This document shows positions 41,152 to 49,024 of a stretch of DNA of 64,000 nucleotides, in pieces. The DNA comes from DATBLE01 sp963775695 (GTDB lineage: Bacteria; Actinomycetota; Thermoleophilia; Gaiellales; Gaiellaceae), in assembly GCA_963775695.1 (NCBI GenBank), contig CAVZJU010000002.1, positions 1 through 64,000 on the forward strand, in the 5' to 3' direction. The position numbers and the translations under genes were made by a program. A model generated the notes under the pieces. It was given only the letters and a program-made list of their open reading frames with translations, did not search any database and was not told the DNA's origin. Position 1 is the first letter of the stretch; every line of letters starts with the position of its first letter.

Positions 41152-42068
41152 TCGAGGACGGCATGCGCCTCGAGGGCATCCACCACATCACGTGCATCAC
41201 CGCCGACGCGCCGGCGAACGTCGAGTTCTACGGGGGCACCCTCGGTCTCCGGCTGGTGAAGAAGACGGTGAACCAGGACGACCCCACCGTCTACCACCTC
41301 TTCTACGCCGACGAGACCGGCTCGGCCGGCTCGGACATCACCTTCTTCGAATATCCGGGTGCGCGGCGCGGGCAGGCCGGGGTGGGGATGGTCTACCGCG
41401 TGACCTGGCGGGTCGCCTCGGCGGAGGCGCTCGACTTCTGGGAGCGGCGGCTGGGCGAGGCAGGCGTCGCGTCGGAGCGCGGCGACGGAAACCTCCTCTT
41501 CCGCGATCCTGAGGGGCTGGAGCTGGAGCTGGCGATGGTCGAGACCGGCGACGAGCCGCTCGCCGCCAGACACTCCGACATCCCACTCGAGCTCGCGCTG
41601 CAGGGGTTCGACTCGGTGCGGGTCTTCACCGACGATCCCGGGGGCAGTCGCTCCTTCCTCGAGACGGGCATGGGCTTCCGGTCCGAGTCCGAGACCGCCT
41701 ACGAGTCGCGCGGCGACCGGCGCGGCTCGCGCTATCTCTACGACGTGACCGACCGTCCGGGGCTCGGCGGTGCGGGCACCGTCCACCACGTCGCCTGGGC
41801 CTCGCCGATGGAGGAGCACGAAGCCTGGCGCACCCGCGCCGAGGAGGCGGGCGCACGGCCGACGCCGGTGATCGACCGGTTCTACTTCCGCTCGATCTAC
41901 TTCCGCGAGCCGAGCGGGGTGCTGTTCGAGATCGCGACGATCGGGCCGGGCTTCGCGACCGACGAGCCGCTCGAGCACCTCGGCGAGCGGCTGTCGCTGC
42001 CGCCGGCGTTCGAGCACCTGCGCGACCGGGTGGAGCCGATCCTCACGCCGCTTCCAAGCCCACGCTAG
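41148..42068 (+). CDS. VOC-family ring-cleaving-dioxygenase-like protein
   Basis: The 306-aa protein has two tandem glyoxalase modules: IHHITCITADAPANVEFYGGTLGLRLVKKT opens the first, and FDSVRVFTDDPGGSRSFLETGMGF and VHHVAWASPMEEHE form the second, ending FYFRSIYFREPSGVLFEIAT. The fold and HH/E positions resemble LinE/MhqO-type hydroquinone dioxygenases. The substrate is unproven. The ATG overlaps the SpoU stop. An FkbM paralogue starts one base after its stop. Confidence 0.88.
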   Translation: MIEDGMRLEGIHHITCITADAPANVEFYGGTLGLRLVKKTVNQDDPTVYHLFYADETGSAGSDITFFEYPGARRGQAGVGMVYRVTWRVASAEALDFWERRLGEAGVASERGDGNLLFRDPEGLELELAMVETGDEPLAARHSDIPLELALQGFDSVRVFTDDPGGSRSFLETGMGFRSESETAYESRGDRRGSRYLYDVTDRPGLGGAGTVHHVAWASPMEEHEAWRTRAEEAGARPTPVIDRFYFRSIYFREPSGVLFEIATIGPGFATDEPLEHLGERLSLPPAFEHLRDRVEPILTPLPSPR

Positions 42069-42069
42069 G

Positions 42070-42909
42070 GTGGGCGAGCGTCGGGCCGAGATCGAGGCGC
42101 GCGAGGCGTTCTTCGCCGCCGCGGGGGAGGTCACTCCGTACGTCGCGGTCGAGGTGGGGGACGAGATCTTCTTCGTCGCCACCGACGACACGGGGGTGGG
42201 CAGGCGCGTGTTCGTCCGCGGCAAGCGGCGCGACATGACCACCCTGGAGAACGGACTCGCCGAGCTCGCCGCCCGCGGGATCCGGCCTCCACCCGAGCCC
42301 GTCTTCGTCGAGGTCGGCGCGAACATGGGCACGACCACGGTCATGGCCCTGCGCCGCCACGGCTTCGCGACGGCAGTGGCGCTCGAGCCCTCGCCGCAGA
42401 ACGTCTGGCTGTGCCGGCTGAACCTGGTCGCAAACGGGCTGGACGATCGCGTCACGCTGCTCCCGTGTGCGGCCAGCAATCGCGTTGAGGAGATGGACCT
42501 GGTGATCGGAGGCGGCAACCGCGGCGGCCACCGCGTGATGTCGGCCGGGAGCGACCACCCCGCGCAGGCGGGCAGCGTCCGCAGTGTCACGCTCGACGGT
42601 CTCGTCGACGGCGGCACGATCGACCCGGCCCGGGTTGGATTGCTGTGGTGCGACGCCGCCGGCCACGACGCCTACGCGGTGCTGGGCGGGGCGCGGCTGG
42701 TCGAGGCGGGGGTGCCGCTGATCGTCAACGTCTCGGGCGGGATCCAGGGGGAGACCAGGGACGCCTTCGTCGACCTGCTCACCCCGCACTACGCGGAGAT
42801 CGTCGAGCTGCGCAAGGCCCGGCGCACGCTGCCGATCGATGCGCTCGCCGACCTCGTCGCCGGCTACCAGCACAAGGGCGACGTCCTCCTCGTCCCGCAC
42901 CGCGCGTGA
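42070..42909 (+). CDS. FkbM-family methyltransferase (copy 2)
   Basis: The 279-aa protein has SAM motif VFVEVGANMGTTTVMALRRHG, then LEPSPQNVWLCRLNLVANG and LLWCDAAGHDAYAVLGGARLVE. In this last block the usual DVEG is altered to DAAGHD, so activity may differ. It is paralogous to 39555-40433 along its whole length. The stop overlaps the ACC-deaminase-like start by GTGA. Confidence 0.82.
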   Translation: MGERRAEIEAREAFFAAAGEVTPYVAVEVGDEIFFVATDDTGVGRRVFVRGKRRDMTTLENGLAELAARGIRPPPEPVFVEVGANMGTTTVMALRRHGFATAVALEPSPQNVWLCRLNLVANGLDDRVTLLPCAASNRVEEMDLVIGGGNRGGHRVMSAGSDHPAQAGSVRSVTLDGLVDGGTIDPARVGLLWCDAAGHDAYAVLGGARLVEAGVPLIVNVSGGIQGETRDAFVDLLTPHYAEIVELRKARRTLPIDALADLVAGYQHKGDVLLVPHRA

Positions 42910-43920
42910 CGGCGGCGCTCGACCGCTTCGAGCGCTACCCGTTGGTGCTCGGACCCTCGCCGGTCCACCCGCTGGAGCGCCTGACCGACCATCTCGGCGG
43001 GGCGTCGCTCTGGGCCAAGCGCGACGATGTCTCCTCCGGCCTCGCCTTCGGCGGGAACAAGACCCGCAAGCTGGAGTACCTGGTTGCGGAAGCATTCGCG
43101 CAGGGCTGCGACACGCTCGTCTCCATCGGCGGCGTGCAGTCGAACCACACGCGGCAAGTGGCGGCTGCGGCCGCGCGTGCCGGCCTCGGCTGCGTGCTCG
43201 TCCAGGAGAGCTGGGTCGACTGGCCCGACGTGGTCTACGACCGGGTCGGGAACATCCTCCTCTCCCGGATCCTCGGGGCCGAGGTGCGCCTCGTCCAGTC
43301 CACGTTCGGCATCGGGTTCAAGGAGAGCTGGGAGCAGGCGCTCGCCGACGTCGAGGCCCGCGGCGGGAAGCCCTACGCGATCCCGGCGGGCGCGTCCGAC
43401 CATCCGCTGGGAGGGCTCGGCTACGCACGCTGGGCGCAGGAGGTGGCCGAGCAGGAGGCCGAGCTGGGCATCTTCTTCGACACCGTGATCGTCTGCTCGG
43501 TGACGGGCTCGACCCAGGCGGGGATGGCGGCCGGCTTCGCCGCGCAGGAGCGGCCGCGCCGCGTGATCGGGATCGACGGCTCGGCGAAGCCGCGCGAGAC
43601 GCTCGAGCAGGTGACGCGGATCGCGCAGGCGACGGCGGCGCTGATCGAGGTCGGCCGAGAGCTACGCCGCGACGAGCTCGTCCTCGACAACCGGTACCAC
43701 GCCGGTACCTACGGGATCCCCGACGAGCGCACGCTCGACGCGATCCGGCTCGCCGCCCGGCTGGAGGGGATGATCACCGACCCCGTCTACGAGGGGAAGT
43801 CGATGGCGGGGCTGATCGACCTGGTCGGCCGCGGCGGAGATCCCGAAGGATGCAACCGTCCTCTACGCGCATCTGGGCGGCCAGCCGGCGCTGAACGCCT
43901 ACAGCGCGCTCTTCAAGTAG
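42906..43920 (+). CDS. ACC deaminase / D-cysteine desulfhydrase family PLP enzyme, frameshifted at the C-terminus
   Basis: The protein is about 337 aa when corrected. PLP lysine is in FGGNKTRKLEYL; the catalytic Ser region is GGVQSNHTRQVAA. GASDHPLGGLGYARWAQEV, IDGSAKPRETLEQ and ITDPVYEGKSMAGLIDLV follow. The usual PEYG is GTYG here, so the Glu used by true ACC deaminases is missing and D-cysteine or another substrate is possible. Near 43835 one base appears lost. The proper end (ATVLYAHLGGQPALNAYSALFK, cited as ATVLYAHLGG...) is in the next frame, with its TAG at 43918-43920. Confidence 0.78.
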
Positions 43921-43951
43921 GGACAGGCACCCATGCGGGTGCCTGTCCCTA
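43918..43951 (+). repeat. REP-like palindrome / terminator, copy A
   Basis: A perfect 15-bp stem runs 43918-43932 and 43937-43951 with loop ATGC, and its first three bases are the stop codon of the PLP enzyme. The core words GGGACAGG and CCTGTCCC, plus the neighbouring ACCGAAACGG, recur at 60262-60300. It probably terminates both convergent transcripts. Confidence 0.65.
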
Positions 43952-43966
43952 CCGAAACGGCTCGGG

Positions 43967-44545
43967 TTACGCGATCGCGGGCCGCGCCGGCACGACCTGC
44001 TCCGGCGCGTACGTCGCCTCGTAGCCCAGCATCCTCCCGAGCGGTGAGCCGACCGCGAGCCCGGCTGCCTGCAGCCAGGCCGGCGGGAACGGAAGCCGCA
44101 CCGTGTCGAAGTGCGCCTTCGCGATCACCGCGAGCCGGAACGGGTTCATCGGCATGCCCTTGCGGTTCGTCTTCCCGTCGGCGGCGAGCGCGAACATCGT
44201 CTCGACGAGCGACTCGAACTGCAGCGCCGGCCGGATCTCACAGACGAACCGGACGGGCTCGTCGCCGGCGTTCCAGAACTTGTGCGACGTGCCAGCCTCG
44301 ACGATCGCGACCTCGCCAGGGCCGAGCGTCAGCTGCTCGCGGCCGACCTTCAGCGCCAGGGTGCCCTCGGCGACGGCGAAGCGCTCGCTCTGCGCCGGGT
44401 GGGTGTGCGCCGCGGCGACGGCGCCGCCGGGCTGGACGAGCGTCTCGACGACGACCGCCTCGCCGTCTGTGTCGGCCGAGGTGGCGAGGAAGGTGAGGCG
44501 CTCGCCGGTCGCCGTGTTCTCGATGGTGTCGCCTGTGCGGATCAC
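43967..44545 (-). CDS. Cupin-domain protein
   Basis: The 192-aa protein has a cupin barrel at residues 10-105: PGGAVAAAHTHPAQSERFAVAEG as motif 1 with two His and a Glu, and GEVAIVEAGTSHKFWNAGDEP as motif 2. A C-terminal helical region (PFRLAVIAKAHFDTVRLPFPPAWLQ) resembles quercetinase-like cupins near membrane-associated sequences. It lies downstream of the signalling operon on the same strand, 136 nt away. Confidence 0.82.
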   Translation of the reverse strand: MIRTGDTIENTATGERLTFLATSADTDGEAVVVETLVQPGGAVAAAHTHPAQSERFAVAEGTLALKVGREQLTLGPGEVAIVEAGTSHKFWNAGDEPVRFVCEIRPALQFESLVETMFALAADGKTNRKGMPMNPFRLAVIAKAHFDTVRLPFPPAWLQAAGLAVGSPLGRMLGYEATYAPEQVVPARPAIA

Positions 44546-44681
44546 TTCTTGCCTCCTTGGTTGTCGGGATCGACACCACGGATGCTGGCTCCGCAGGGCT
44601 CGAAATTCGTCGGCTGCGCGGGCGATTCGGGCTCGGCACCGAGGCCGATCTTCGAGGGCGGCGTCTCCTCCTCGAGGAGGA

Positions 44682-45998
44682 CTAGGCGTCGCCCGGCTGG
44701 ACGAGGCCGGATTCGTACGCGAGCACGACGGCCTGCACGCGGTCGCGCAGCTGGAGCTTCATCAGGACGTGCGCGACGTGGGTCTTGACGGTCGTCTCGC
44801 TGACGAACAGCTCCTTCGCGATCTCTGCGTTCGAGAGGCCGCGTGCGATCAGCTTGAGCACCTCCAGCTCGCGCGCGGTCAGCTCGCCGAGCCGCTCGGG
44901 CAGCGTCCTCACCGAGTCGGGCGGCCGCCTGACGAACTCCTCGATCACCCTCCTCGTCACCGACGGAGCGAGCAGAGCGTCCCCGCTCGCGACGGCGCGG
45001 ATGCCCGCGACCAGCTGCTCCGGTGGGACGTCCTTGAGCAGGAAGCCGCTTGCGCCGGCGCGGAGCGCCTCATAGACGTACTCGTCCATGTCGAAGGTGG
45101 TCAGCATCACGACCTTCGCCGTGGCGCCATCGTCCCCGAGCAGCTGCCGCGTCGCCTCGATCCCGTCGAGCTCGGGCATGCGGACGTCCATCAGGACGAC
45201 GTCCGGAGAGACGCTCCGCGCCTGCGCCAGCGCCTCCTGGCCGTCGGCCGCCTCGCCGACGACCTCGAGGTCGCTCTCGGCCTCGAGGATCATCTTGAAG
45301 CCGGTGCGGACGAGGGCTTGGTCGTCGACGATCAGCACCCGCACGGCTCCGCCTGCGGTCGACTGGGCTGGTCCGGTCGCCGCGAGCTCGTCCTGGCGGT
45401 CCGCGAGCTGCGCCGCACCTTCGCCTGCCGCGGTCCGCAGCGCGGGGAACTCGGCGGGAAGGCCTTGGATCGCCAGCTCGTAGATGCGCACGGGCCGGTC
45501 GAAGTCCTTGAGCAGGTGGTGGCCGAGGTCGCGCAGTTCGAGGCCGTCGAGCTCGGCCTCCTCGTCCTCGAGCAGGGAGCGGGTGGTCTCGGAGACGAGG
45601 ATCTGCCCGCCGTGTCCGGCGTCGCAGATCCGCGCGGCGCGGTGGACCGCCAGCCCGACGTACTGGTCGCCCGCGGGGGTCGCCTCGCCCGTGTGCACGC
45701 CGATCCGGACGCGCAGGTTGACTCCGTGAGGCCAGTCGTGGGCGGCCAGCGCCCGCTGGGCGGCCACCGCCGCTTCGACCGCCTGCCGCGGCCGCCGGAA
45801 GGCGACAAAGAACGAGTCACCGTCGGCGTCCAGTTCTCGGCCCTCCGCGTCGGCCCATGCAGCCCGCAGGAGCCGCTCGTGATCGCCCATCACCGCGCCG
45901 TAGGCGTCCCGGAGGCGGCGCAGGAGTGCCGTCGATCCCTCGACGTCGCTGAACAGGAAGGTGAGGGTGGTGGTGGCGGCGCTCTCGTCCGGGTTCAC
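44682..45998 (-). CDS. Fusion: class III nucleotide cyclase domain + NarL-type response regulator
   Basis: The 438-aa protein has two parts. Residues 10-180 form a class III cyclase homology domain: FLFSDVEGSTALLRRL with a metal Asp, GRELDADGDSFFVAF with the second Asp, and VGLAVHRAARICDAGHGGQ where His replaces the usual Asn. Residues 218-335 form a receiver (LIVDDQALVRTGF, phospho-Asp in DVVLMDVRMPELDG, Lys in GFLLKDVPPEQL). Residues 370-430 form a LuxR HTH (LTARELEVLKLIARGLSNAEIA). Phosphorylation by the adjacent kinases probably controls DNA binding. A cyclase fused N-terminally to a NarL regulator is unusual. Confidence 0.88.
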   Translation of the reverse strand: MNPDESAATTTLTFLFSDVEGSTALLRRLRDAYGAVMGDHERLLRAAWADAEGRELDADGDSFFVAFRRPRQAVEAAVAAQRALAAHDWPHGVNLRVRIGVHTGEATPAGDQYVGLAVHRAARICDAGHGGQILVSETTRSLLEDEEAELDGLELRDLGHHLLKDFDRPVRIYELAIQGLPAEFPALRTAAGEGAAQLADRQDELAATGPAQSTAGGAVRVLIVDDQALVRTGFKMILEAESDLEVVGEAADGQEALAQARSVSPDVVLMDVRMPELDGIEATRQLLGDDGATAKVVMLTTFDMDEYVYEALRAGASGFLLKDVPPEQLVAGIRAVASGDALLAPSVTRRVIEEFVRRPPDSVRTLPERLGELTARELEVLKLIARGLSNAEIAKELFVSETTVKTHVAHVLMKLQLRDRVQAVVLAYESGLVQPGDA

Positions 45999-47146
45999 GT
46001 GACGGGGAGTGTGGCACGGAGGCGGAAGCCGCCGCCGGCCTGCGGGCCGGCCTCGAGCTCGCCCCCGTACACGGACACTCGCTCGCGCATACCCACGAGC
46101 CCGTGCCCGCTTCCCCCGCCGTCGCCGCCGCCACGGCCGTCGTCGCTCACCGTGAGCTCGACCGTGCCGTCTGCGTACTGCACGACGACCTCGGCCTTCG
46201 CAGCGCCGGCGTGCTTGACCGCGTTCGTCAGCGCCTCCTGGACGATGCGGTAGGCCGTCGTGTCGATCCCCGCGGGCAGCGGCACCGGAGTGCCCTCGAT
46301 CCGGAGCTCGACCGGAAGCCCGATTTCCCGGGTGTGTGCGACGAGCTTCTCGATGTGCTCCAGGCTGGGCTGCGGGGCGAGCGCCGGCGCCTCGTCCGGG
46401 CGGCGCAGCACTCCGACCATGCGGCGCATCTCGGCGAGCGCCTCCCGGCCGGTCTGCTCGACGACGAGTAGCGCCTCTCGTTCCTTCTCCTGGTCTGGCT
46501 CGAGCAGTCGTCGGACGGCCGAGGCCTGCACGGTCATGACGCTGACGCTGTGGCCGACGACGTCGTGCAACTCGCGCGCGATTCGCGCCCGCTCCTCGGC
46601 GACCGCGAGCCGCGCCTGTTCCTCGCGCTCGAGCTCCGCCTGCTCGGCGAGGCGTCTGGCCTCGTCGGTCTCCCGCAGCCTCCCTCCGAGTGCAAAGCCG
46701 ATGATCCAGGCGATCGAGAACGTGATGAACGTCCAGACGAAGTCGCCCACGGGCGCGTGCGCGTCGTTGAGCCCGACGATGACGGCCGTGACCTGCAACG
46801 CAGCCCAGCCGGCGATCGCCTGGCGCCGATCCGGCCGCAGCCCGAACCAGGCGGAGATGCCGAGCGCCACGAGGAATATTGGGGTGCCGTTGTTGACGAA
46901 CCCGCCATCGAAGAAGGACGAGACCACGATCACGGCGGCCGAGGCCAGCGGCGCCGCCATCGGGAACCGGCGGCGGAAGAACAGCGGGCCGAGGAAGGCG
47001 ATCGTGATCAGGACGTCGAGCCAGGCCGGCCCCTCCGCTCCATTCGGGTCGGGAGCCCGCACGGAGATCGAGAGCATGCCGCCCATCGCCGCGAGGATCA
47101 GCGCGTCGACCCAGAACCGGCGAACGAGCGAGGAGAGGCGGGTCAC
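45995..47146 (-). CDS. Membrane sensor histidine kinase, NarL-partner type (copy 1)
   Basis: The 383-aa protein has about five N-terminal helices (residues 10-145), a linker coiled coil (LRETDEARRLAEQAELEREE), HisKA_3 with phospho-His in RIARELHDVVGHSVSVMTVQA, and HATPase with EALTNAVKHA, DDGRGGG and GLVGMRERV. The GTG start overlaps the upstream kinase stop, and the end overlaps the regulator start, both by GTGA. It is paralogous to copy 2, with long identical blocks around EALLVVEQTGREALAEMRRM. Confidence 0.92.
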   Translation of the reverse strand: MTRLSSLVRRFWVDALILAAMGGMLSISVRAPDPNGAEGPAWLDVLITIAFLGPLFFRRRFPMAAPLASAAVIVVSSFFDGGFVNNGTPIFLVALGISAWFGLRPDRRQAIAGWAALQVTAVIVGLNDAHAPVGDFVWTFITFSIAWIIGFALGGRLRETDEARRLAEQAELEREEQARLAVAEERARIARELHDVVGHSVSVMTVQASAVRRLLEPDQEKEREALLVVEQTGREALAEMRRMVGVLRRPDEAPALAPQPSLEHIEKLVAHTREIGLPVELRIEGTPVPLPAGIDTTAYRIVQEALTNAVKHAGAAKAEVVVQYADGTVELTVSDDGRGGGDGGGSGHGLVGMRERVSVYGGELEAGPQAGGGFRLRATLPVT

Positions 47147-48303
47147 GAGACGGGGAGCCTTGCGCGTAGTCGGTAGCCGCCGCCGGCCAGTGGGCCAGCC
47201 TCGAGCTCGCCGCCGTAGACCGAGACCCGCTCGCGCATGCCGACCAGGCCTTGACCGCCGCTCTCGCCGCCGCCGTCCCCGGTGCCGTCGTCGGTGACGG
47301 TCAGCTCGACGTGGCCGTCGCCGTAGCGGACGACCACCTCCGCGCGCTGTGCGCGCGCGTGCTTGATCGCGTTGGTCAGGCCCTCCTGGGCGAGTCGGTA
47401 GGCGGTCAGGTCGACGCTCGCCGGCAGGGGCTCCGGCTCTCCCTCGATCCGCAGCTCGACCGGCAGGCCCGCCTCGCGCGCCTGGGCGATCAGGCGATCG
47501 AGGTGCTCGAGGCTGGGCTGGGGTGCGAGCGCCGGAGCCTCGTCGGGTCGGCGGAGGACGCCGACCATCCTCCGCATCTCCGCGAGCGCCTCCCGGCCGG
47601 TCTGCTCGACGACGAGCAGCGCTTCGCGTTCCTTCTCTTGATGGGGACGGAGGAGCCGGCGCGCGGCCGACGCCTGGACCGTCATCACGCTCACGCTGTG
47701 GCCGACGACATCGTGCAGCTCGCGCGCGATGCGCGTGCGCTCGTCCGCGACCGCGAGCCGAGCCCGCTCGACGCGCTCTTGCTCGGCCCGCGCCAGCCGT
47801 TGCTTCGCCTCCTCGGCCTCGTGGAACTTGCGACTGAGCCCGAACCCGATCGCCCACGCGACGGTGAAGACGACGGACGTGAAGACGAAGCCGCCGGCGC
47901 CGCCCTCCGGATCGTTGTGGAAGATGATCGCGGTCACGCCGACCCCGAATGCGAGCCCCGCGATCGCCTGGGTCCGGTCGCGGATGAGGCCGAACAGGAC
48001 GAAGACGGCGATCGCCGTCAGGAAGGGGATCACTCCGTGCCGGGTGAGTCGCTCGTCGACGAACGAGCTCGCCGCGAAGACGAGACTGCTGGCAACGGGC
48101 GCGCCGAACGGGAATCGTCTGCGCGCGAAAAGCGGCAACGTCACCCCCAGGACGGCGAGGACGTCGAACCAGAGCGGCCCGCGCGGCCCGTCCTTGACGT
48201 CCTGGGTGAGGACGACTTCGACGACGCCGACAACAACGGCGACGGCGAGCAGCGCATCGAACCAATAGGTGCGGGCAAGCGCCCAGAACCGTGGCCGGAT
48301 CAC
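47143..48303 (-). CDS. Membrane sensor histidine kinase, NarL-partner type (copy 2)
   Basis: The 386-aa kinase has the same architecture as copy 1: about five helices, HisKA_3 (RIARELHDVVGHSVSVM) and HATPase_c with EGLTNAIKHARA and DDGTGDG. It is first in the operon kinase-kinase-regulator, whose genes overlap by 4 nt each. The membrane segments are more divergent than the catalytic parts, so the two kinases may sense different cues, or form a heterodimer, and feed one regulator. Confidence 0.92.
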   Translation of the reverse strand: MIRPRFWALARTYWFDALLAVAVVVGVVEVVLTQDVKDGPRGPLWFDVLAVLGVTLPLFARRRFPFGAPVASSLVFAASSFVDERLTRHGVIPFLTAIAVFVLFGLIRDRTQAIAGLAFGVGVTAIIFHNDPEGGAGGFVFTSVVFTVAWAIGFGLSRKFHEAEEAKQRLARAEQERVERARLAVADERTRIARELHDVVGHSVSVMTVQASAARRLLRPHQEKEREALLVVEQTGREALAEMRRMVGVLRRPDEAPALAPQPSLEHLDRLIAQAREAGLPVELRIEGEPEPLPASVDLTAYRLAQEGLTNAIKHARAQRAEVVVRYGDGHVELTVTDDGTGDGGGESGGQGLVGMRERVSVYGGELEAGPLAGGGYRLRARLPVS

Positions 48304-48380
48304 GCTTTGAAAGTACTCCGTGGCCCTGCCGGCCGCCTCGTCCGCGAGGACGATTCTCCGGCTCGTCCTCCAGGAGGACG

Positions 48381-48788
48381 CTAGTCCAGCTTGGCGATGT
48401 TCTCGGCCTCGTCCGCGTCCGGCTCCTCGACCGAGAGCCAGGCGTCAACGATCGCGCGGGCCGTCTCCGGTTCGGTCCGCTTCAGGCTCATCACCAGGAC
48501 GTTCGCGTCGTTCCAGCGCCTCGCGCCCTCGGCGATCCACGGGTCCCAGGCAAGCGCTGCGCGGACGCCGGGCACCTTGTTCGCGGCCATCGCCGTGCCG
48601 GTGCCCGTCCAGCAGAACAGGAGCCCCTGATCGGCCTTGCCGGCAGCGACCACGCGGGCGACCCGGTCGGCGACGTCCGGCCACTGGTCGCGCTCGAGGA
48701 TCTCGACCTCGTGCCCGGCGCGGCGCAGCTGGTCGACGGCGGCGTCGAGCGCGTCGCCCTCGTCGTCGGCTCCGACCACGAACCTCAC
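48381..48788 (-). CDS. RpiB/LacA-LacB family sugar-phosphate isomerase-like protein
   Basis: The 135-aa protein follows RpiB: VVGADDEGDALDAAVDQLRRAGHEV, the catalytic Cys in LLFCWTGTGTAMAANKVPGVRAAL, and a later NDANVLVMSL. It is slightly shorter and more divergent than true ribose-5-phosphate isomerase B (WTGTG in place of GSGVG), so activity on another aldose phosphate is possible. The GTG start follows a minus-strand terminator. Confidence 0.83.
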   Translation of the reverse strand: MRFVVGADDEGDALDAAVDQLRRAGHEVEILERDQWPDVADRVARVVAAGKADQGLLFCWTGTGTAMAANKVPGVRAALAWDPWIAEGARRWNDANVLVMSLKRTEPETARAIVDAWLSVEEPDADEAENIAKLD

Positions 48789-48808
48789 GCTTCAAGCCTA
48801 GAAAAGAG

Positions 48809-48834
48809 CTGCGCGGCCCGGGCGGGCCGCGCAG
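48809..48834 (-). terminator. Terminator hairpin for the UbiB operon
   Basis: CTGCGCGGCCC pairs perfectly with GGGCCGCGCAG around GGGC. On the minus strand the stem is followed by CTCTTTTC, giving a U-rich tail. It sits about 190 nt past the UbiB stop and just upstream of the RpiB-like start. Confidence 0.65.
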
Positions 48835-48916
48835 AAGCCGGGAGAGGTGCTGAAAGGTCTCGGCGACTCTACTGCGGCCGCTCCTCGGGGACAAGCTGGG
48901 TGCGTAGTCTTGCGAG

Positions 48917-49024
48917 GTGCGCCGCGTCTTCCGACCAATCGAACGCGCCGTCATCGGGGTGTTGATGACGCTGCTCGCGGCGGTCCTGGAGCAGCGCGTC
49001 CGCTCGCGGTTACGCCGCTCCTAG
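48917..49024 (+). CDS. Possible 35-aa membrane micro-protein
   Basis: GTG 48917 opens a 35-residue frame: basic ends (RRVFRPIER and RVRSRLRRS) around a hydrophobic centre (AVIGVLMTLLAAVLEQ). Its TAG shares CTAG with the UbiB stop on the other strand. The layout suits a one-pass or amphipathic peptide, but no strong ribosome binding site is present and the gene is antisense to the UbiB 3' untranslated region. Confidence 0.4.
   Translation: MRRVFRPIERAVIGVLMTLLAAVLEQRVRSRLRRS

Noticed and set aside
44668..48384. Short GTCCTCC/GGAGGAC palindromes right after the stops of the regulator (44682) and RpiB-like (48381) genes as a dedicated repeat family
   Set aside because: The stems are only 6-8 bp and resemble Shine-Dalgarno complements; chance similarity is likely.
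45995..48448. An 817-aa single protein spanning both histidine kinases
   Set aside because: The upstream part is an out-of-frame reading of the second kinase. The two kinases have separate starts with a GTGA overlap.
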